From contig JAIXMQ010000148.1 in NCBI GenBank assembly GCA_025716855.1, positions 1-27,500 on the forward strand: a DNA stretch of 27,500 nt, given 5' to 3'. Positions 20,411-27,500 of this stretch are shown here, in pieces; the stretch's first letter is position 1, and each line of letters opens with the position of its first letter. Position numbers and translations under genes: made by a program. The notes beneath the pieces are model-generated. The model saw only the letters and a program-made list of their open reading frames with translations. It was not told where the DNA came from and searched no databases. This DNA comes from Pilaira anomala. Its lineage: Eukaryota > Mucoromycota > Mucoromycetes > Mucorales > Mucoraceae.

Positions 20411-21911
20411 AGGATCACCGTTAACAAAACTTTCTAATGATCGTAAAGCTGCGGTTCTTGATTGAAAGTACATGCCACCTCTTCCAGGTCCAGCACCTTG
20501 TCCTTGTACAAGGCATATTATGCATCCGGATTTAGCCATATGTCCCTTGTGGTGGCAGAATTTTGTGATCTTAAAAACTGGATTTAATTTACATGACCTT
20601 TTTTTATTCTTTTTTTTATTCTTTTTTTTTACCTGGGGAATATCACCTGTCACCATCACCAAGTGGACCTTTGCCTTTATGATTTCACCATCATACTTTT
20701 TTACGATCAAACCATGCTCGCCCAAACTCTTAATCCCGTCAACAATTGCCAAAGAAAAGAGTCAAGGTCCTTAACCTTTCCAGGTAAGATTGCTAAATGA
20801 AACATATAATTATCGGTATATCTAAAAAAAAAAAATTGGTTAAACTTGAAATTACATCAAACTTCATTTCTTTACCTTATAGAAGGGTCAAAATTAAGAA
20901 CCAAGGCATGCACAATGGTCATCTCTTGCTTCAACTTCTTCTGATTGACGAAACCATCAACAAACAAGGCAAGAGCAATGTCGTCAGGTGACTCGAACAT
21001 ACCCATAGCTTTGAGCGTCTTGTAATCTTCGCCATCAAAATAGTCGGATATTACACCTGGTACTTCCTCACGTTCACGCCTATATTGTAAGCTCTTTCTG
21101 GTGTCATCATTACTCAACATATGTGAAAACTGATCACCAACCGACATCATTTTCATAGTCTCAACTGGTTTCAGAGAAGTATTTTCCTGCTGATCTCTGT
21201 ACCTTTCAGCACCACATTGAGAACATTGTGTCTCGTTCTTTGTAATGTCAAATAAGTAGCAAGATTTACTACATATATCGTACTTGTGTGCTTTCAATAC
21301 AGTTGTATTTTCAAGAAGAGTCTTTACTGGCTCAGCATGCATAATATGTGGATTATACTCTATTTATTTATTAGAAAATGACATGGTAATGGAATAAATA
21401 ACTTTTATTACCTTCAATTAATTTGTCATGATCTCTTATAATAGTGTTAGCAAAACCTACAAGCTGGCGATGACATTCAGTAGAGACCCCAAATGATGTG
21501 ACAATATCATACAGCTGGATACTCATTAAGTTGGCAAACGTTGAAAGTATTATCATCGATAAGTGATTGATTGTAAGCATGTCCCTCATCACCACTTTCA
21601 AAGTGACAGGAGGCTTTGAATGTTCTTGATGCAAGTGGATCAAATGGTGTTGCTATTATAAATGGCTACATATATAGGACAAAAAAAAAAGGTTTATGGT
21701 AATGATATATACCTTCATCAATAGGGCTTGGTACTGAAAGTACATGCATAACTGGAGTCTCTTGAATAATTTCAATGTCCATATCAAAGTCATGTACTCC
21801 CTTATGGTTTTGAAGCTGATGATAAGTACCAAAAGATCTGTTGCACTCATCACATTTGTGGCTGGATGAATCTTGATGAGTAAGTTTCATACGCTTAAGT
21901 TCGGAGCTCAT
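20411..21911 (-). pseudogene. Tnp2/CACTA-like transposase gene, 5' half (exons 1-5)
   Basis: The gene starts at ATG 21911 (MSSELKRMKL) and reads leftward. Exon 1 (21911-21713) has a C2H2 finger, CDECNRSFGTYHQLQNHKGVH. Exon 2 is 21652-21412, exon 3 is 21359-20876, exon 4 is 20821-20633 and exon 5 is 20569-20411. All introns are GT-AG, 52-63 nt. Exon 3 carries paired cysteines (ICSKSC ... CSQCG), MKMMSVGDQFSH, DYFDGEDYK and LALFVDGFVNQKK; the last holds the first catalytic Asp of Tnp2-type enzymes. Spliced exons 3-4 give DPSIR|YTDNYMFHLAILPG. Exon 4 ends VMVTGDIPQ with the second Asp, and exon 5 holds GHMAKSGCIICLVQG. Frameshifts lie in exon 2 (about 21520-21560) and exon 4 (about 20750). Similar proteins are, from memory, widespread in Mucorales. 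The 3' half is at 12570-10646. Confidence 0.8.
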
Positions 21912-22382
21912 GGTGTAAGGTGATAGAAAAATATGGATTTAAAAAAGGTAAGTTTATTTTATTATTTAACAAAAGGATAAAGAGAGACTGGGATACGATA
22001 AGAGGTTGCTTTATTTATAATGTAAAAATATTAATAAAAAAAATCCTATGTCTTTTTTAATAAAAAAAATCGCTGTAATTTTTTTAATAAATAAAAAAAA
22101 TGGCTGTCTTTTTTAATAAATAAAAAAAAACTGCTATGTCTTTTTTTTTTATTAAAAAAAAACCGCTGTGTCTTTTTAATAAATAAAAAAAACGGCTACG
22201 TCTTTTTTAATAAAAAAAGCGATGTGTCTTTTAATAAATAAAAAAAAGCCGCTGTTTTTTTTTAATTTAGAAAAAAAAAGGCTCTACTTTTTTAACTTAT
22301 GAATAAAAAACACTTGCATTACTTAATTTTTTTTTTTTTTACCTCTTTATTCTTTTTTAATAAAAAAATAAATACATAAAAA
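21912..22382. promoter_or_regulatory. shared spacer between two divergent genes
   Basis: A 471-bp AT-rich gap between the start codons of the minus-strand Tnp2-like gene (21911) and the plus-strand 241-aa gene (22383). Most of it is the tandem array at 22031-22345. It must hold both promoters if both genes belong to one element (inference). Confidence 0.5.
22031..22345. repeat. array of about ten A-tract/core/T-tract units
   Basis: Units of about 24-36 bp, each built as AATAAATAAAAAAA, then a short GC-containing core, then a T run. The cores read CCTATGTC, CGCTGTAA, GGCTGTC, TGCTATGTC, CGCTGTGTC, GGCTACGTC, CGATGTGTC, CCGCTG and GGCTCTAC. Unit starts are near 22031, 22057, 22085, 22114, 22150, 22177, 22209, 22232, 22264 and 22294. 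The core is more constant than chance around length-variable A and T runs. Confidence 0.7.
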
Positions 22383-23241
22383 ATGAGCAACAACGCTATT
22401 ATCAACAACACTTCAATCTTAAACAACGAAGACATCCTTAGAGGTATCCGTGAAGAGATTGCAGCACTTAACGCTCGATTTGATACCCAATTTGCCCCTC
22501 CTACTGGAAGTATTAATTTTGATAGTGTCAGACCAATTGCAGTAGCAGGTATGATAGTTCGTCTATCAATAGTCATGGTGATAGTATTGTTTTCTAAGTA
22601 TTATTTATATGTCTAAACAGGAATTGACATGGTGGCTAGACAAAATGAAATGTCTAGAATCAATGCATTTCCCAATGCAAGAGGTGCAAGAAGCATTGTG
22701 GCTACACTGTCTGAAGCTCTTGTCGGTTTCCGACCAACTAGAACTAATAGAACACCTTGTGCCACGGCAAGAATTAATGCTTTGATTAATTTCTTGCTAA
22801 AGCAGGCTACTGGTTCTGAGGTGGATGCACACCCATTAGTAGTTACTCGTCACAGGCTTCAGTTCAGAAGTATTACAAGAGGAATCAGGCACCAGATGAG
22901 AAGAGAGGGTGTAACGACTATCGAATGGAGCGGCCTTTTCCCCAAGAGAAGGTGTTTTATTCCCTTCAACTTGAAGGGGATATTGCTGCGTATGGGTTTG
23001 CCTATATACAAATGTAAGAAGCAATGGGCATCAAATCTTTTGTTGCAAGAAGCTATGAAAGGTGAACGTCAAACAGCAAGGAGAAGAATAGTAAGTACTA
23101 TAGTGTATTTATTTTAAATATCCATTAATAATTTGCATCTATGTATTTTAGGCTTCTGCTGATGTTGCTGAACAGCAAGAGCCGGCTGATACAGACCACT
23201 GGTTCCACCACCCGTTCTGCTGCTACCACTGTAGCCAGTAG
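22383..23241 (+). CDS. divergent partner gene of the Tnp2-like element, 241 aa, two introns
   Basis: Function not known. Spliced from 22383-22548, 22621-23090 and 23152-23241; the introns are 72 and 61 nt, GTATGA...AACAG and GTAAGT...TTTTAG. Both junctions keep the frame: VAG|IDMVARQNE and ARRRI|ASADVAEQQ. The N-terminus is Asn/Ile-rich with an amphipathic helix (ILRGIREEIAALNARF). The middle is basic and contains RREGVTTIEWSGLFPKRR and LLLQEAMKGERQTARRR. These segments resemble, from memory, an accessory protein encoded next to Tnp2-like transposases in Mucorales. A DNA-binding, TnpA-like role is inference. Near 22971-23011 a neighbouring frame reads LEGDIAAYG, and the Thr/Ser/Arg-rich frame ending at 23260 looks more natural than the used end, so small frameshifts are possible. 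Confidence 0.65.
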
Positions 23242-23821
23242 ACGCACTAGAAGAGGATAATATGATTATCAACATTCCTTGGTTTATGCATATATTAATT
23301 TTTTTATTTCTTTTTCTTATTTTTCGTATTTTCCTTTTTTTTTTCCTTCTTTCTTTCTCTCTTACTTTAAATAAAATATTTAGTATATTTTTATCTTCTA
23401 TGTAAAGCTCATATTAGTCTGTAAGTAACAAGATATATAAATAAGTATTTAATGGTGATATGGTTTGTATGAACTCGAAGCTATGATATAATATATAATG
23501 AAATATAATAATGAAATTCACTGTATTAATCAATCATTATTATAGCTACCACCTCCAGCTTGTGTTTTGTTTAAACTGGTGTAAATGCTATTTACCACAA
23601 GGCATATCAATTGTGATAAATCTTGGCTTACGCTGTACTACTGTTTAGTATGGGACCTCTCTGTTTCTTTTTTTTTTTTTTTTTTACACACGCATGCTGT
23701 AATTTTTGGCTTATTTTTAAGGTGACTTAAACCTTTTCATATTCTTATTCATAAACTCAATTCAATTATAGGAATCTGTAGGTGAAAAGTATATATATGG
23801 TTAAGTCTTCACTGTAAAAGT
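23242..23821. other. noncoding AT-rich stretch
   Basis: Contains the probable 3' UTR of the preceding gene and T runs (about 23300-23360 and 23669-23685). I see no gene. No clear end of the Tnp2-like element could be placed here. Confidence 0.45.
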
Positions 23822-24082
23822 GTCTTTTTCTTACAGCTTTTGAAGCCAATATTCGTGGATTTTAGCACTAGTAAATAATAGGTAGTACTAAATAATATAT
23901 TTAATACTTTAAAAATCTAACAATCTTGTGTACACTTTGTAGAATCAATAAATATCTTTTTCTTAATCTTTTGAAGTCGATATTTGTGGATTTTAGCACT
24001 AGTTAGTAAGTAATAGGGACTAAATAATATATTTAACTTATTTCTAATCTAACATTCTTGCATACATTTTTTAGAATCACTT
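23822..24082. repeat. two diverged copies of a ~130-bp direct repeat
   Basis: Copy 1 (about 23822-23953) and copy 2 (about 23955-24082) share, in order, TCTTTTTCTTA, CTTTTGAAG, GTGGATTTTAGCACTAGT, ACTAAATAATATATTTAA, AATCTAAC and TAGAATCA. Differences include point changes and short indels. The origin is unknown; it could be a tandem duplication or part of an element end. Confidence 0.75.
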
Positions 24083-24190
24083 AAGGGTGTCAGGGGGTTT
24101 TAATTCCGTGCAAGTATAAGCTTTTTTTTTTTTTTTTTTTTTTTGCCCTGAAATTTTATAGACGTTAATGCGGAATGATTTTTATAAATT

Positions 24191-24322
24191 AAATCCTGCC
24201 AATTCTTTAAATAAAATCCTACCAATTCTTTAAATAAAATCCTGCCAATTCTTTAAATAAAATCCTGCCAATTCTTTAAATAAAATCCAACCAATTTTTT
24301 AAATAAAATCCTGCCAATTTAT
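24191..24322. repeat. 23-bp tandem repeat, about six copies
   Basis: The unit is AAATA followed by AAATCCTGCCAATTCTTT, in phase at 24209, 24232, 24255, 24278 and 24301, with a partial copy at 24191. Single-base variants are TACC in the second and CAACC in the fifth. The motif TGCCAATT recurs further right at about 24550 and 24606. Confidence 0.88.
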
Positions 24323-24657
24323 ATATTAAACCTGCCTCCAAATTTTATGAATTTACCAATCAGATCGTTCAAAACGATCAATTTATGGGTGATGTTTTAT
24401 AACGAAGCTGTAGTTTTTACCGTTAAAATCGTCCTTTTTTCTACGAATAAAGCAAAAATACTGCCCAGCATATTGGATGATATCTTACCAAATGTGTGTA
24501 TATGGCACCTATTAAATGGGTTTATATAACACCAGATTGGAATAATACATGCCAATTCATAATTGGTAAGAAACTACCAGAGTGGTAAACTCACTAACTC
24601 AATACTGCCAATTTCTGCAGCTAAGCGTAGGGCAGTATTAGCATTAATTGTACCTAA
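24323..24657. other. noncoding lead-in to the Harbinger gene with small inverted repeats
   Basis: Contains a perfect palindrome-like element GATCGTT-CAA-AACGATC (24363-24379) and a 9-bp inverted repeat AATACTGCC / GGCAGTATT (24601-24609 and 24631-24639). No first exon of the transposase could be recognised, nor a terminal inverted repeat. Confidence 0.5.
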
Positions 24658-25885
24658 AATTGGCGGAAATGTTGTTATACATTCGGTTATAGTGAGGGAC
24701 ACCATCGTCTTTATAACGATTACTTTTCCGCAAGTCCCGTTTATACTGACAAGCAATTCCGAAGACGATTCCGAATGAGACGCTCATTGTTCTTACGCAT
24801 CGTCGAAGACGTGAAAGGTAAGAATCCTTACTTTCGCCAACGAAGAGATGCTGCTCAAAAGCGCGGGCTTTCTCCTTTGCAGAAGATTACTGCAGCTATC
24901 TGTCAACTTGCATACGGAATCTCTTCTGATTGCGTTGACGAGTATATTCGCATTGGAGAATCTACAGCAATGGAGTGTTTCAAACGATTCTGCCACACAA
25001 TTGTTGAGGTTTACGAGGACGAGTACTTGCGTACACCGAACGAGCAAGATGTAGAACGCCTGATGAAAGAGAGAGAGAGTAGAGGTTTTCCCGGAATGCT
25101 TGGATCCATAGATTGTATGCATTGGGTATGGAAGAATTGCCCTAGAGCTTGGCACGGTCAGTATACAGGTAAGGAAAAAATGCCGACTGTTATCCTTGAA
25201 GCAGTAGCCTCATACGTTCTGTGGATATGACATGCTTTCTTCGTTCTTCCTGGGGCATTAAATAATATTAATGTCTTGGACCGTTCCCATGTATTCGATG
25301 ACTTGATGAATGGTAGGACACCCGAAGTTGAGTTTGTTATCAACGGTAACAAATACAACAAGGGCTACTACCTCGCAGACGGTATTTACCCTGCTTTCTC
25401 TACGTTTGTCAAGACCATATCTGAACCACAGAGTGAAATGAAGAAGGTATATTATGTTAAACAAATTTTAACGGGAGACAGTATTAATTTTTTGAATCTT
25501 TTAGGTCTTTGCGAAGGCACAGGAATCTGTGCGAAAGGATGTGGAACGTGCGTTTGGTGTGTTGCAAGCACGATTTGCCATGATCAAAAGTCCTGCAAGA
25601 ATGTGGAATGAGGGTGATATGCAAGCAATCATGAAGACTTGTATCATCCTTCACAACATGATTGTCGAGGATGAAAGAGGTCAAAACTTGGACCATGAAT
25701 AAGATGGCGCACCAACCACCTCCTCCACTACTACTACTCCTTCTGATACATTGGGTGATTCAGAGAGCTTTGGCGCTTTTAAGCAATGATATGCCGAAAT
25801 TCTGGATCGCTCAATGCATCAACGTCTACAGAATGACTTAGTTGTACACTTGTGGGGTAGACACGGTCATGAAAACCTTCAATAA
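24658..25885 (+). pseudogene. PIF/Harbinger transposase (DDE_Tnp_4), three nonsense codons
   Basis: A nuclease that mobilises PIF/Harbinger elements. The frame is open from 24658. Family-like sequence starts near 24694 (EGHHRLYNDYF) and continues through DKQFRRRFRMRRSLFLRIV. Catalytic residues: Asp in GSIDCMHW (near 25112), Asp in INVLDRSHVF (near 25276) and Glu in VERAFGVLQARF (near 25544). A 58-nt intron (25447-25504, GTATAT...TTTTAG) joins EMKK to VFAKAQES. The stops are TGA 25228-25230, in WI*HAFF where a Trp is conserved (WxWHAFF), TAA 25700-25702 and TGA 25787-25789. After the last two, sequence still reads HQRLQNDLVVHLW, the usual C-terminal signature of the family, so the gene end is TAA 25883-25885. 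The first exon and the Myb/SANT-like partner ORF of these elements were not found. Confidence 0.88.
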
Positions 25886-26110
25886 ATTTACTTTTTTTTT
25901 TAAAAATATATATATATTTATGTATTTATTTATTTCACTATGGCGGATTCCTTGGATACTATTTGACTAAACTTGTTGCAAAACGAACAAATTTTACATA
26001 TAAATACTTGTTTGAGAAATAGCACTGCTCAATTTTTGGACCAACAAGTTTGTTGGAAAAGTTAACAAGTTTATTGGAAATGCGACAAGTCCGTTCGTAA
26101 AGCAAACAAG
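25886..26110. other. noncoding stretch with repeated AACAAGT / ACTTGTT motifs
   Basis: Downstream of the Harbinger gene the heptamer AACAAGT, its complement or near versions appear about every 20-40 bp, including the perfect palindrome CCAACAAGTTTGTTGG near 26041-26056. The motif continues into the tandem repeat that follows. Confidence 0.6.
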
Positions 26111-26220
26111 TCTTTTGTTCTTTTTGTTAACAAGTATTGACGTCAAACCAACAAGTTCTGTGTTCGTTTTGTTAACAAATATTTACGTTAAACCAACAAG
26201 TGTCTTGTTCTTTTTGTTAC
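26111..26220. repeat. 45-bp tandem repeat, about 2.4 copies
   Basis: Copies at 26111-26155 and 26156-26200, with a partial third from 26201. Each contains TTTTGTTAACAA(G/A)TATT, then ACGT(C/T)AAACCAACAAG. Each full unit carries two AACAAGT-type motifs about 20 bp apart. Confidence 0.85.
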
Positions 26221-27363
26221 CTCAGTTGTTCATAAAACAGCATTTTATATATATATATATATTTTTACGTATAAAAATTAATTTATTATTTGAATTTTAC
26301 TTTTATTTAATTATACAATATCGTTTATAGTCATAGATACTTTGGGTCATGAGCAATATATATATATATATATACATTATGTTTATTCATACCTCGTCAA
26401 TAGCATGTATACATCAATGTTTCTTATAAATATATAGGCCAAATACTCAAATATCATTCATACTCTCTACCAGATTTACCAAAATTCAACTTTATAAAAA
26501 TACCTACACGCTTATTTCCAACACATGTGTTTCTTCAAGACAGCTTACTAGATTACTTGGGCAAAATGTAGAATCAAAAACTGATTGATTGGAAGGTCAA
26601 GATGAATTTAAATAAAAAAAAAGTCAATTCAGAAATGACCAATGTAAGTGTAATAACAAAATACAGATACATGTAGGAGGGAAACCGAAAGAAAAATACA
26701 AAAAAGGACAACCTAAAAAAAAGTCAGTTATGTAAAGCAGTGAATCAATTTCCATGCATGTGACACTTACTTCAATCCAGAATTGGCCAGTATATCCGAT
26801 TAAGAGAACAACCTAAAATATACATACACATTCACCAAAAAGACTCCAAAAAAAAATAGACATTCATCAAATGGACCCTAAAAAAAACATGACACCAAAG
26901 TAGACATATAAGAGGAAAACCTGGTATTCAATCCTGTACTAAAGTGTCCAAGAAGTAAAAACAAGAGTCAAAAACTCGATGACCATATTTACACCTTGAA
27001 AAAAAAAAGAAACCCTTGATAAGCAGTATTCTAAGGAAAAGCATCTAAGTAAAAGAATGGATAAAATAGAATATGTATAATACCAAAACACACCAAAAAA
27101 ATAAAAGGGTATTCCGGTTAAGCTATTCTAAAAGAAGGTCTTTAAAGAAAGAATATCGATCCGATTCTGACAGACTACACAATAGAGGTTGAATAAATTC
27201 ATTAATTCTTACATAAACTGAAGAAAAAGAACCCAAAAAAAAAAAACTTACAAGTTAACCTCGACACAAGGCTATTGAACAATAGGTAAGCATACATTTC
27301 CACAAAAAAGAAAAAGCTATGTCAGCAGACACTTTGAATCCAAAAAGTGACGCAGTACAGTGT
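26221..27363. other. noncoding stretch: TA microsatellites, then A-rich sequence
   Basis: TA dinucleotide runs lie near 26248-26262 and 26360-26373. From about 26570 the plus strand has many A runs and few T runs, the opposite of the T-run-rich plus strand elsewhere in the window. I found no convincing reading frame; the short plus-strand frame at 26115-26330 is a product of the tandem repeat. Confidence 0.5.
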
Positions 27364-27498
27364 TTAATTCTTTAGAGGTGATTCTGGAGTTCCCAGTTGA
27401 TGAGTCAGCCAAAGTAGATTTCGAATTAGAATGAAACCAGGTAACAATAGACCAATAAGACAAGTAACCAATAAGTAACTAAAATTGTTACCATTATA
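27364..27498 (-). CDS. possible C-terminal exon of a membrane protein, running off the right edge
   Basis: A minus-strand frame is open from the window edge for 44 codons and stops at TAA 27364-27366. It contains an uncharged run, YLLVTCLIGLLLPGFILI, followed by RNLLW and a polar tail: a plausible transmembrane segment with a cytosolic end. The base composition here is less extreme than in the adjoining A-rich DNA. No family is recognised, and a chance open frame of this length is possible. Confidence 0.3.
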   Translation of the reverse strand, partial: YNGNNFSYLLVTCLIGLLLPGFILIRNLLWLTHQLGTPESPLKN

Positions 27499-27500
27499 CC

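Noticed and set aside
20390..20752. A single 120-aa minus-strand protein with a Lys/Asn-rich middle
   Set aside because: The Lys/Asn run is translation of a 63-nt intron (20632-20570) whose length is a multiple of three; the flanking parts are exons 4 and 5 of the Tnp2-like gene.
20822..20875. An alternative longer intron ending at TTTAG near 20793
   Set aside because: It would break the frame and delete YTDNYMFHLAILPG, which joins DPSIR in the family. The acceptor at 20822 keeps it.
22031..24330. CRISPR-like or telomeric interpretation of the repeat arrays
   Set aside because: Units are A/T-tract or directly adjoining tandem repeats without unique spacers, and the flanking genes are eukaryotic and intron-containing.
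24793..25155. 120-aa minus-strand frame
   Set aside because: Antisense to the Harbinger transposase core, which has the catalytic residues.
6795..25789. A reassigned genetic code (TAA/TAG = Gln, TGA = Trp) to explain conserved frames crossing stops
   Set aside because: The pogo transposase and LINE ORF1 end at ordinary stop codons with no homology beyond them, and frameshifts accompany the stops in several elements. Decay by C-to-T mutation is simpler.

Overview
The window looks like transposon-packed nuclear DNA of an early-diverging fungus, most likely Mucoromycota (Mucorales). The grounds are strong AT bias with long A/T runs, spliceosomal introns of about 50-75 nt, and the mix of element families. 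These are Ty3/Gypsy gag and pol, an APE-type LINE with a two-knuckle ORF1, a Tnp2/CACTA-like gene with a divergent partner, a pogo element and a PIF/Harbinger element. The species assignment is inference from recalled family resemblance. No host housekeeping gene, rRNA, tRNA or CRISPR array was found.

Layout. 1-1830 (minus): degraded gag end of a Ty3/Gypsy element, with a candidate primer-binding site and 5' LTR; its pol lies off the left edge. 1850-3762 (plus): 5'-truncated pol of a second Gypsy element. 3781-9435 (minus): full-length LINE with ORF1, a broken ORF2, a short A tail and an exact 14-bp target duplication. 9450-10645: AT-rich DNA holding a Harbinger-like 5' exon remnant and a 51-bp tandem duplication. 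10646-12570 and 20411-21911 (minus): the 3' and 5' halves of one spliced Tnp2/CACTA-like transposase gene. They are separated by a Ty3/Gypsy element (12596-20363) that inserted into a 68-nt intron, leaving a 4-bp duplication AGCC. That element's 3' LTR is itself split by an apparently intact pogo element (17830-20086, TA duplication). 22031-22345: array of A-tract/core/T-tract units between the Tnp2 gene and a divergent, spliced 241-aa gene (22383-23241). 23822-24330: two families of direct repeats. 24658-25885 (plus): PIF/Harbinger transposase with nonsense codons. 25886-27363: noncoding repeats and an A-rich stretch. 27364-27498 (minus): possible C-terminal membrane exon entering from the right edge.

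How it fits together. The insertion order Tnp2 gene, then Ty3, then pogo can be read directly from the junctions. The older elements (LINE, Ty3, Tnp2 gene, Harbinger) carry 13 in-frame stops. Every one is explicable by a C:G to T:A transition from Gln, Arg or Trp codons. The youngest, pogo, has none and keeps its catalytic triad, intron and terminal repeats. This suggests cytosine-directed decay of repeats, followed by a recent pogo insertion. Two further features stand out: a possible Tf1-like self-priming site in the Ty3 element and a PCNA-interaction (PIP-box) motif at the C-terminus of the pogo transposase.
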